In this document: piece after piece, positions 8,270 through 15,949 of the stretch
Position numbering within the stretch: the first letter of the stretch is position 1
Layout: every line of letters begins with the position of its first letter
From: a virus
Length of the DNA stretch: 20,569 nt
Reading direction: 5' to 3' (one strand)
Virus record (IMG/VR): IMGVR_UViG_3300020214_000154
Span: 1 to 20,569 of that record
Position numbers and translations under genes: made by a program
The notes under the pieces: model-generated
The model's input: only the letters and a program-made list of their open reading frames with translations
What the model was told of the DNA's origin: nothing
Databases searched by the model: none

Positions 8270-8869
8270 TCAATTCCCATTAAAAGAGTCTTTTAAAGCA
8301 TTAAATGCAAATACGCTTGCTCCTCCAAGAATTCCTGCTAAGATATCTGCACCGACAAAACTACCCGAAAAAACTTGATTCACAAGATCAAGTTTTAATC
8401 CTTCGGCAATATTTCCCTGTTTTGCATTCAGATTAACTTCATTACCATCAAGTAAAGTTTGACCACCAACTGATTTGAGTGTTAAATTTCTCCCTGCTTT
8501 AATATCGATATCTTCCGTTGCTTCCAGAACTATGTTAGTTGCTTTAATTCTTACAGAACCACTACCATCTGCTTGGATGACAACTTCACCTGTCTTAGAA
8601 CAAATTAAAATATCTTGACCCTTAGGACTTTCATTACTTTCCCCACCAATGATTTCAATCGTTCTGTCATTATAGATTGCAAATTTACCATCTTGTGCAA
8701 GAGAAATAGAAGACTTATCTTTATTGTCCGTCGTAGAGTAGATTAGATAACTTAAATTTCCACTATTCCCCATTCTAGGATTGTTTGCGTCAATTCTAAA
8801 CTTTGGTCCAAGACTAATATGCCTTCTTGCATCCCAGTTACACTTGTCAGCAGGTCTCTCTTTAGTCAT
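8270..8869 (-). CDS. Separate beta-helical tail spike (needle), gp5 C-terminal-like
   Basis: A 199-aa protein. Residues about 80-155 show the alternating V.I.A...I.I.A...L.L..G pattern of the triple-stranded beta-helix needle in T4 gp5 and VgrG (for example GEVVIQADGSGSVRIKATNI, then DIDIKAGRNLTLKSVGG). The N-terminal 40 residues (KCNWDARRHISLGPKFRID) are a different domain, perhaps docking. The last 40 residues are hydrophobic and Gly/Ala-rich (GADILAGILGGASVFAFNAL). It directly follows the gp5 OB-fold gene (1-nt gap). I infer that it trimerises under the hub as the membrane-piercing needle, a job done in T4 by the gp5 C-terminus. Confidence 0.75.
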   Translation of the reverse strand: MTKERPADKCNWDARRHISLGPKFRIDANNPRMGNSGNLSYLIYSTTDNKDKSSISLAQDGKFAIYNDRTIEIIGGESNESPKGQDILICSKTGEVVIQADGSGSVRIKATNIVLEATEDIDIKAGRNLTLKSVGGQTLLDGNEVNLNAKQGNIAEGLKLDLVNQVFSGSFVGADILAGILGGASVFAFNALKDSFNGN

Positions 8870-8870
8870 T

Positions 8871-10850
8871 TTATTTTGTGATACAATCTATTTGCTGTGT
8901 GACTTCATCTTGATACTCAGGAGTTTCTAAAATTGGTCTTATGATCGCTCCTGTTCCAGTATCACTAATAACTCTTATAAATGGTAAATCGGTAGATATA
9001 TTAATATTTATTGGATTAGCTTTAACAATTCCTCCCTTATCAATTACAAGATCATATTCTGTGCCAAAATTATCTTTTGCCTTATCACCAACTTTATATC
9101 CAGTTCCAGGATTATCAACAATTGTTCTAGTAACTGCAAAATTTTGAACCTCGCCAACAGGATAGTTTTCACCCTCAGATACAATATAAATTGCACTAAT
9201 TTGACCAGCATCGTCAATTAATGCCCTAGCAACTGCACCATATCCTTGATTACAATTATCTTGGATGGTAACAAACGGAGGAAATTCATATCCCGATCCA
9301 GGATTGGTAACTTGAACCCCGATAACACTTCCTACTGCCTCTGCACCAAGCCCAACAATTGTTCCCATGAGTGCTTTTGCAGCTCCACCAGTTCCTCCGC
9401 CACCAAAAATATTAATAGTAGGAGCACCACAAACTAATGGTGGTCCAGTATAACATCCACCTAAAGCACTTAGAGGATTACTTACAGCATTAATAACTTG
9501 ACCCGTAGTCGACTTAAAGATATCATATGCATCTGTAAAACTACCTTTTACATCTTGTACTGTTGAAGCAGCGGTGTTCATTATATTAGAAATTTGCCCA
9601 AATGGATCTGCTCCAGGCATCATTGCACCACCACCAATTGTGTATGTCGTTGCAAGACTTGTGCATTTATCTTTGTTTTGATTACATGAAAAAATAGATC
9701 CTATTCCTTTAATTGCATCAATTGAACTTCGAATTAAATTAGCAATATTAAGACCAGCACTTAGAATTTTAGTAACTCCACCAAGAGCTGAACTTAATGC
9801 ATCTGCAATACCATCAACAATATTATTTAAAAGTGCTCCAGCGAATTGGTTAGCAGCACAAGAAACAAAACTTTTGACATTTTCTACCACAGAATTAATC
9901 ATTTTTTCAATAACACCTTTCAAACCATCAATTACTTTTCCAACAACACATCCCATTGCTTTTTGAAAAGCTTTAACTGGTTTTACCATTGCGGTTTGAG
10001 CTGCAACCCCACCCAAGTGAGCCGCTACAGGATTACCACTTATTGCTAGGATTTTAGCAAATACATCCTTATATAAGAAATCCAATCCTTTCTTCATTAA
10101 TTTAACCATCTCATCACCTAACCATTTGACTGCATTGCCAATCATTTCATTGCAGTCTTTTAGGATGTTATTAATTGCTTCTTTAATTTTTGCTTTTTTC
10201 TTTTGTATATTATTTTGTAACTTTCTAATTTTTTTAAGTAGATTTTCAATTCTGGCAGTTATTTTATCCACCGTAGTATTCTTACAGGGATTTGCCATAA
10301 CTACCTTGTCGCCAATGACAGAACTTACCGAAACATCTCCACTTGAACTAGCGGTGTCATCGGTGCGGGCAACAGGAGAAACTTGAGATTTGGGATTACC
10401 AGATTCATTTGATTCATTCGGAACAAGAGTTCCATCTGGTTTAGGGATGCTATCTGTGTATCCTGTAAATGGTTGAAATGGACCCTTAAAATCTTTACTT
10501 ACTACATCAGATGTTTTACCAAAGGTTGCTAATATTACAGGAATTTGTGCGTTATCTCCATCCATAAAGAACCCAAAAACAACATCGCTAGGTTGAAGTG
10601 CAACATCCGTAGATTGATTCGCTGCACCACTTCCAGATGTGGTTGGTATTAAAACTTGAGCCCATGGAAGATCTTCATTTTTTAATTCAGATTCATAAAA
10701 TGGGTGATATCCCATAATACGGACACGATATCTATTACCCCAACCTTCTGCACCTTGCCTATGGTAAGGGGCTGGAGGAATTTGACCGATCCACCAACGA
10801 AATCCGTCTCTACCTAAAAAATTACTTTTAAGTAATGATTCATCTATCAT
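8871..10850 (-). CDS. gp5: Baseplate hub gp5-like OB-fold protein without lysozyme
   Basis: 659 aa. Residues 1-115 match the OB-fold start of T4 gp5: WWIGQIPP, then NRYRVRIMGYHPFYE, LPWAQVLIPTTSGSG, and VVFGFFMDGDNAQIPVILAT. From there it diverges. Residues 190-260 are a Lys-rich coiled coil (IENLLKKIRKLQNNIQKKK), and 270-470 are Ala/Gly-rich helices. Residues 509-568 form a GSGY beta domain that also occurs in the 1407-aa protein, with a second NPGTGY near 584. No lysozyme catalytic motif and no needle repeats are present. Its ATG overlaps the stop of the gp27-like gene as ATGA, so the two hub partners are translationally coupled. It probably sits under the gp27-like ring in the hub. Confidence 0.85.
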   Translation of the reverse strand: MIDESLLKSNFLGRDGFRWWIGQIPPAPYHRQGAEGWGNRYRVRIMGYHPFYESELKNEDLPWAQVLIPTTSGSGAANQSTDVALQPSDVVFGFFMDGDNAQIPVILATFGKTSDVVSKDFKGPFQPFTGYTDSIPKPDGTLVPNESNESGNPKSQVSPVARTDDTASSSGDVSVSSVIGDKVVMANPCKNTTVDKITARIENLLKKIRKLQNNIQKKKAKIKEAINNILKDCNEMIGNAVKWLGDEMVKLMKKGLDFLYKDVFAKILAISGNPVAAHLGGVAAQTAMVKPVKAFQKAMGCVVGKVIDGLKGVIEKMINSVVENVKSFVSCAANQFAGALLNNIVDGIADALSSALGGVTKILSAGLNIANLIRSSIDAIKGIGSIFSCNQNKDKCTSLATTYTIGGGAMMPGADPFGQISNIMNTAASTVQDVKGSFTDAYDIFKSTTGQVINAVSNPLSALGGCYTGPPLVCGAPTINIFGGGGTGGAAKALMGTIVGLGAEAVGSVIGVQVTNPGSGYEFPPFVTIQDNCNQGYGAVARALIDDAGQISAIYIVSEGENYPVGEVQNFAVTRTIVDNPGTGYKVGDKAKDNFGTEYDLVIDKGGIVKANPININISTDLPFIRVISDTGTGAIIRPILETPEYQDEVTQQIDCITK

Positions 10851-12217
10851 GGTTTATTAGCCTCTGGATTTACCCCAAATGTATCTCTGACTAGTTTCAT
10901 AGAAGTATAAGATGATTCTGTATCAAAGTGGTGACACAACTCTTTAATCATATATAGACCGCTTGTTTCTTCATCCAATTCCTTCCCATCTTTAGATGAT
11001 ATTTTTGGAAAATTACATTTGATAACATCACCAGCATTTAAATTTGTATTTAAAGGAACAATCATGCTTAGAGTTTGAGTGAAAAGTATATTGTATCTCA
11101 TAATGGATTGAGATTGATATTTTTCTGGGCTCGCATTAATTTCTTTTGATGGTTCTTTATTAAGAGTACCAATGTCAAGGCACATTGTGAAGATTCTAGT
11201 AGGAGTTTCACCAAGATCCTTTGTATTTCCAGATGATATTTTAGGAAGTTTTAATTTATCACCAAGATTACTTGTTTTATTAACATAATCACTTAATTTG
11301 AATAATCCTTTTTCAGGGTTTGTGAATTCAAAAGTTAATGGATTAAAAAATATTCTGTAACTTGAGTATGTACCCAATTTAAGTTTCTCAATTAAATTTT
11401 GATTTTTTTGTGTTGTATAATTCAAAATTTTAAAATCATTTTTTACAGAATCACCTTTTTCATCATAAGTTTCAACACTTTCACTATAGAGATAAACTGC
11501 TTTTGGTTTTTGTTTAATTAAATTATCAATTGATCTAAAATTAAATCCATTTTTGGTTTGATAAAATACAAATCCAGCAGTAGCATCGCCTGAAGTAGAA
11601 GGAACACCTTTTGATGCCAACCAAATCAAAACTGTAAATGGTTTACGCATATTACCAATGAATCCATACTTATTTGTCGTTCTTTCTATAGAATCATCAG
11701 TAAATTTATCAGTTTTAAGAGTATTTTTAAGTATTTGTTTTACTGAAGTATCAATACTATTGTCTGGAGCAAACTTTTTTCCTACTCTTACTGTTTCATT
11801 AGTAATTGCTTCTCTTGAAGTAAGGTGTAAGGTGAAAGATTCTCTTTGAGATTCTGCAATCACATCTGTGATGCTCGATACATACAAATAATCTTTTGAT
11901 GATTTAGAAAAATCAATAGGAATATTGGAATCAGTATTTGGAGCGATTTTTAATCTGAATCTCTCTCCACCTCTCAGAGGAAGTCCATTATAAACGGATT
12001 GTTTATTCTTATCTGTGCTTCCATCAGCATTAGCTGGGGCTATGCTATCTCCAGTATTAATCATTCTCAACGTTGCTGTAATAGTTGGAGAAAAAATGTC
12101 TTCATAATAATCAAGAGACACTATCGAAATTCCAATATCAACAGTTCTTTTTTGATCGTTTGATTCTAAAATTGCCTCTTCAATTTTACACGCTGATTGT
12201 GCTGCTACTTTTGCCAT
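10847..12217 (-). CDS. gp27: Baseplate hub gp27-like protein
   Basis: 456 aa, compared with 391 in T4 gp27. Features typical of gp27/gpD/VgrG hub proteins are visible: an N-terminal beta domain with YYEDIFSPTITATLRMI and PLRGGERFRLKI; a central part with SREAITNETVRVGKKF and the helix KPFTVLIWLASKGVP; and a C-terminal half with LNAGDVIKCNFPKIS followed by SGLYMIKELCHHFDTESSYT. Such proteins form the trimeric ring that joins the tail tube to the spike. The start ATG shares its A with the TAA of the 656-aa gene (TAATG), and the stop overlaps the gp5 start, so the 656-aa protein, gp27 and gp5 are made together. Assignment rests on fold-type motifs and position rather than strong identity. Confidence 0.7.
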   Translation of the reverse strand: MAKVAAQSACKIEEAILESNDQKRTVDIGISIVSLDYYEDIFSPTITATLRMINTGDSIAPANADGSTDKNKQSVYNGLPLRGGERFRLKIAPNTDSNIPIDFSKSSKDYLYVSSITDVIAESQRESFTLHLTSREAITNETVRVGKKFAPDNSIDTSVKQILKNTLKTDKFTDDSIERTTNKYGFIGNMRKPFTVLIWLASKGVPSTSGDATAGFVFYQTKNGFNFRSIDNLIKQKPKAVYLYSESVETYDEKGDSVKNDFKILNYTTQKNQNLIEKLKLGTYSSYRIFFNPLTFEFTNPEKGLFKLSDYVNKTSNLGDKLKLPKISSGNTKDLGETPTRIFTMCLDIGTLNKEPSKEINASPEKYQSQSIMRYNILFTQTLSMIVPLNTNLNAGDVIKCNFPKISSKDGKELDEETSGLYMIKELCHHFDTESSYTSMKLVRDTFGVNPEANKP

Positions 12218-14187
12218 TATAGATACGCTAAATCAGTTAGAAACTTTTGTTTGATGAAATTATTTAACATGTTAAATTCAGAAGTTTGTGGGGTTTGATC
12301 TATTTGACTCATACCAGAAGAATTAAAAGAAGCCGCTGTGGCATTTAACAGTTGAGATAATGCCTGCATATCTATAGCTGGTCGAGTATCAACAACGCTC
12401 ACAACATCACCAGATGTATTTGGCGTGATAGTTGATATGTCCATGGATTGAGATCCAGTAAATGAATCTGACTTGGAACCCATAGCTCCATGTCCAACAA
12501 ATACATTAGTTCCAGCGACTGTTCCAGATACACCAAATCCATCATCTCTAAATTTGACATCAGCAACAGAAAGAGGCATTCTTACAGTTTCAGCAAACGC
12601 CATATCAATTCCACCATCACTACCATTTCTAGTATGCACCTTTTGTTCATTTAGTAATGCGTTTTGTAAATCATTGTCACTGATACCAGGGGAGATATTT
12701 CGATTACTTCTTGTTAGTGAGAATGATTTTTTCTGACTTAAAAAGTGCTTTGCAACAGTAAAAGCAACTGCCCTAACATCGCTATAGTATGTTCCAGGGA
12801 ATTTATCTCCTTGTTGTGCCAACTTAGAATCTGCTGTTCCTGGTCCAAAGTGGAAGTGTGGTCCAGTGCTCTTTCCTGTAGATCCTTGAATGAAATTTCC
12901 TTTGGAAGTTGAAGAAACGTTTAGATTTGTAGGTGATGATTGTTGTGAAGAAGAGACTTGTGCTTGTGAGGATGATGAACTTGCTTTCTGATATTCTTTC
13001 CAAATTTTATTACCATGCATTGCACCTGTTGTTCCAAGAGCATCTGGACTAGTTAAATCCTCAAAACTTCCAGATATGTGTGCGGCACCAAATCTTTTAA
13101 CTAAAAATTCAACAGAAGCATCGCGATATTTTCTTTTAATTTGTGTTAAAGTATTGGTTGCGTGTTCTGAAAACAGAGAATCCTGATCTTTTGCGGGAAA
13201 ATATTTTAATAACTTTCTTGCTGCATTTCTATCAGATCCATTAGCTCTTTTTAAAAGATCCTCTGCTATTGCCTCCTCACCCATTGCTTTTGCATTTTTG
13301 CGAATAATTGCTGTAGTATCAGATCTATAAGTCATAAATTGGTATCTTCCTAAACCATGACCTCCACCACGAACAGTAACGCCAACAGAATCATAATTGC
13401 CTTCAGCTGCTCCTGTTGCAGTTGCTAATGCTTTTAAATTTACACCGTAAGCAGTTCCGTTTAATCCCGTCCCGCTAGAAGTAGAAGGTTGACTTTCTGG
13501 GAACTGGGATGGTCCTTCTGAACCCAATGGCGGTGCATCTTGACCACTTGCAATCCCCTCACTAAGTGATGTTGTCATTAATTTCAAAGCATCATCTATT
13601 GACGATGACATATCAGAAAGATTTTGATTTAGTTGTCCAAATGTATCTTTTACTCTATTAGAAGTATCAAAAAAATCAAACGACGCTATGTTTTGAGCAA
13701 CTGAACTAAGAAGATTGAACATGTTACCAACAAATCCAATTGCACCTTTGACAAAGGTAGCAACAATTGAAACTCCCTTATAAATTCTAGCAACAAATTC
13801 TTTTGCCATCCCAATCCAAGTTGGTAAGTTTTTAAGTAACCAACCAACTCCTAGATATGCAATAGCAGATAAAATTCTACCCAAAAATCCTTTACCAGCG
13901 TTAAGAATAGACTTTTCAGTAGCAAATCCTGGAGAAAGAACAGATGCCAAATTAGATGCTTCGAGTTGATCTTCTGCTTCTTTTTTTATTATAGCGTCTC
14001 TTCTTTTTTGAAAAAGACTTTTACTAGTAAATACTGCTTGAGTTTTTATTTTAGTTCTATTTAAAATAATTTTTTTAGTATCACTAATTACTGTCCTCGT
14101 ATTGGACAGACTTCTTTTCATATTTAAAACTGTAGAAGAAATACTATTAATTGATTTCGTGCTAGGAGATAAACTTAAGAGTGCCAT
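12217..14187 (-). CDS. Hub/tape-measure-like protein with lysozyme-like and M23-like domains
   Basis: 656 aa. Residues 30-80 are a basic helical region (SLFQKRRDAIIKKEAEDQLE). Residues 105-165 are strongly hydrophobic (ILSAIAYLGVGWLLKNLP). A lysozyme or transglycosylase-like domain spans about 250-400, with candidate catalytic Glu at about 262 (TGAAEGNYDS) and GLGRYQFM at about 283. A Ser/Gln linker follows. Near 435-450 is QGSTGKSTGPHFHFG, the C-terminal signature of M23 metallopeptidases. Later come SDGGIDMAFAETV (about 526) and TNVFVGHGAMG (about 566), which resemble the N-terminal M23 strands, so the order looks permuted. It probably cuts peptidoglycan during DNA injection. Hydrophobic stretches plus wall-lytic domains are known in tape-measure proteins, but a separate hub enzyme is equally possible. 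Confidence 0.7.
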   Translation of the reverse strand: MALLSLSPSTKSINSISSTVLNMKRSLSNTRTVISDTKKIILNRTKIKTQAVFTSKSLFQKRRDAIIKKEAEDQLEASNLASVLSPGFATEKSILNAGKGFLGRILSAIAYLGVGWLLKNLPTWIGMAKEFVARIYKGVSIVATFVKGAIGFVGNMFNLLSSVAQNIASFDFFDTSNRVKDTFGQLNQNLSDMSSSIDDALKLMTTSLSEGIASGQDAPPLGSEGPSQFPESQPSTSSGTGLNGTAYGVNLKALATATGAAEGNYDSVGVTVRGGGHGLGRYQFMTYRSDTTAIIRKNAKAMGEEAIAEDLLKRANGSDRNAARKLLKYFPAKDQDSLFSEHATNTLTQIKRKYRDASVEFLVKRFGAAHISGSFEDLTSPDALGTTGAMHGNKIWKEYQKASSSSSQAQVSSSQQSSPTNLNVSSTSKGNFIQGSTGKSTGPHFHFGPGTADSKLAQQGDKFPGTYYSDVRAVAFTVAKHFLSQKKSFSLTRSNRNISPGISDNDLQNALLNEQKVHTRNGSDGGIDMAFAETVRMPLSVADVKFRDDGFGVSGTVAGTNVFVGHGAMGSKSDSFTGSQSMDISTITPNTSGDVVSVVDTRPAIDMQALSQLLNATAASFNSSGMSQIDQTPQTSEFNMLNNFIKQKFLTDLAYL

Positions 14188-14188
14188 T

Positions 14189-15778
14189 CTACATCACCAC
14201 ATTATAACTTAACTGAGAATACATGATGTAAAAATTATTAGGATTACTTGAAGATATATCTGGTGCATTATTTGTCATCCCTGGAGCTTGAGATGGTGTC
14301 GGTGGAGATTGTTCAGGTTTCGGTTGTGTTAAAACAACTTGTGGTGCTGGTTTAGAGATAGGACCTAGAGAACTCTCAGATTGTTTCGATTGCACGTTTG
14401 ACTCTATTGTCGCACTTACCAAATCTCGTTCTGATTTTTGATCAGCAGATCTTTCCATCTGCACTTGTGAAGACGACGACTGAGCAGTCCCCATAGATGT
14501 CGCTTCATCTGTAGATGTCGTCCCATCTGTCCCCGTGATATTCATCACGGCGTTGGGTGTCACAGGAGTTATTTCAGCGGCTGGTGTTGATGAACTTGGT
14601 GTTGATGAACTTGGTGGTGATGAACTTGGTGTTGATGAACTTGGTGTTGGTGCTGGTTTAGGTGTTGGTTTAGGTGTTGGTTTTGATGCTGGTTTTTGTT
14701 CCCCACCTAAAATTCTAGATGCTTCAAGACCCACTCTTCCAAGAGCTGCAAATCCACCAACTATAGGCAGCATTGATAAAGCACTTAAAGCTGCTCCTGG
14801 CAAATCTCTTTGACTCAAATCATAAACAGTTGAAGCTCCACCAAGAAACGTCCCAAGACCAGGAGTAAATCCACCAGCAATTCTTCCCCCTCCTCTAGCA
14901 GCCGCTGCACCACCGCCGCCTCTCATAAAATTAAAGAACTTAGTCATTAAGTTCGTACTACCTGTCACAACAGGTCTTGCACCTCTAGCAGCAGCGGCGG
15001 CAGCAGGAGCTCCTCTACCCAAAGCCAAAGCTCCTCTACCCAAAGCACCTAGACCTCTGAACGGTAGTAAAATTAGTTTAGCAATTAAACCACCGACTTT
15101 GAAAACTACACCGCTCAGTAGTCTTAAAAAGACAGCAAATCCAACATTAATTGCTAGTAAACCAGCACCAGCATATAATAAGTTCTTAAGAATACTATTT
15201 TTAATTTCATCAAATACTTTAAAGTTTTTGTCCTTGAATGCCTTTAGTAGTTCAATTCCTTGAAGGGTGAACCACCCACCAAGAAGATAAAATAATGCCC
15301 TTTTAATCCTATCAAATATTCCTTCAGTCTTCTCAATAACTTTTCTTACTGGACTAACTAAGGCATTTTGTATTTTCTTTTCTAATTCATTCTCACGACC
15401 TCTTTTTATGTCCCTATCAATTATTTGCCTCTCATTACTTTGCTCTGTTTCAATTCTTCTTTGTTCGGAAATAGACTCTCCTCTAAGAAGTTTAGCAATA
15501 TCTCGAACACCATTTGTTAAACTAAGAACTTCTACACGAACAAACTCAATCTGTTTGGAGATTGTTCCAAGAGAAGATTGATTTGCCTTTACAATTGCTA
15601 AACTTTGGGAACTTGCTAATTCGTTGCTATCTTGCCTAACTAAGGCACCACCACGACCACGAAATACTGAACTAGAAACCGACGCTCTACGAAATAATGC
15701 TTTCCTGGCTTCAGCAGACAAATAAGATCCCGTTCTAGGATCTACACCTGTTTGTGCTATGGTTATTGCATCAGCCAT
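14189..15778 (-). CDS. Tape-measure or hub-like virion protein with Pro/Ser linker
   Basis: 529 aa. Residues 60-150 are charged and helical (SEQRRIETEQSNERQIIDRD). Residues 155-260 are hydrophobic with LFYLLGGWFTLQGIELLKAF and LLYAGAGLLAINVGFAVFL. Residues 255-300 are Ala/Gly/Arg-rich. A low-complexity linker at about 363-400 is made of TPKP and SSSTP repeats, and the C-terminus is Gln/Ser/Pro-rich. The layout matches the N-terminal third of the neighbouring 656-aa protein. It starts within the last codons of the 58-aa ORF (8-nt overlap), right after the gp26 chaperone-position genes, the classic place of a tape measure. A gp29-like role is inferred; direct similarity to T4 gp29 is not obvious by eye. 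Confidence 0.6.
   Translation of the reverse strand: MADAITIAQTGVDPRTGSYLSAEARKALFRRASVSSSVFRGRGGALVRQDSNELASSQSLAIVKANQSSLGTISKQIEFVRVEVLSLTNGVRDIAKLLRGESISEQRRIETEQSNERQIIDRDIKRGRENELEKKIQNALVSPVRKVIEKTEGIFDRIKRALFYLLGGWFTLQGIELLKAFKDKNFKVFDEIKNSILKNLLYAGAGLLAINVGFAVFLRLLSGVVFKVGGLIAKLILLPFRGLGALGRGALALGRGAPAAAAAARGARPVVTGSTNLMTKFFNFMRGGGGAAAARGGGRIAGGFTPGLGTFLGGASTVYDLSQRDLPGAALSALSMLPIVGGFAALGRVGLEASRILGGEQKPASKPTPKPTPKPAPTPSSSTPSSSPPSSSTPSSSTPAAEITPVTPNAVMNITGTDGTTSTDEATSMGTAQSSSSQVQMERSADQKSERDLVSATIESNVQSKQSESSLGPISKPAPQVVLTQPKPEQSPPTPSQAPGMTNNAPDISSSNPNNFYIMYSQLSYNVVM
14586..14645 (-). repeat. Four 15-bp tandem repeats encoding Ser/Thr/Pro
   Basis: The unit GTTGATGAACTTGGT (plus strand) occurs four times in a row, the third copy with one change, followed by related 12-bp GGTGTTGGTTTA units to about 14695. 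On the minus strand they encode repeats of SSSTP and then TPKP, the flexible linker of the 529-aa protein. The copy number probably varies between relatives. Confidence 0.9.
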
Positions 15779-15947
15779 TCGTTATGCCGTTTTTAAGATT
15801 TTCTTCTTCTATGAACTGCTGAAGAAGAGAGATATAAATTTCTCTCTCCCAAGGTATCATATTTTCTAATTCTGTTAATGAATATTTATGATGCTGCATG
15901 AGGGCAAAGTTTGTTTTGTAGTATGACTCAAGAGAATCATGAGCCAT
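15771..15947 (-). CDS. 58-aa ORF at the gp51 position; possible -1 frameshift extension of gp26
   Basis: The frame begins MAHDSLESYYKTNFALMQHH, continues LTELENMIPWEREIYISLL and ends at a TGA overlapping the next gene by 8 nt. It is acidic and helical. It starts 2 nt after the gp26 stop, with only GTAGGG before the ATG. In T4, gene 51 (hub assembly catalyst) follows gene 26, so position suggests a gp51-like role, though this protein is much shorter. Its frame is -1 to gp26 and in register with a TTTTTTC slippery heptamer at the gp26 end, so it may be made as a gp26 extension of about 298 aa in total, as well as or instead of on its own. Confidence 0.75.
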   Translation of the reverse strand: MAHDSLESYYKTNFALMQHHKYSLTELENMIPWEREIYISLLQQFIEEENLKNGITNG

Positions 15948-15949
15948 CC

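Noticed and set aside
8871-10850. Reading the 659-aa protein as a complete gp5 with lysozyme
   Set aside because: After the OB fold the sequence is a coiled coil and Ala/Gly-rich helices. No E...D...T lysozyme pattern or needle repeats could be seen.
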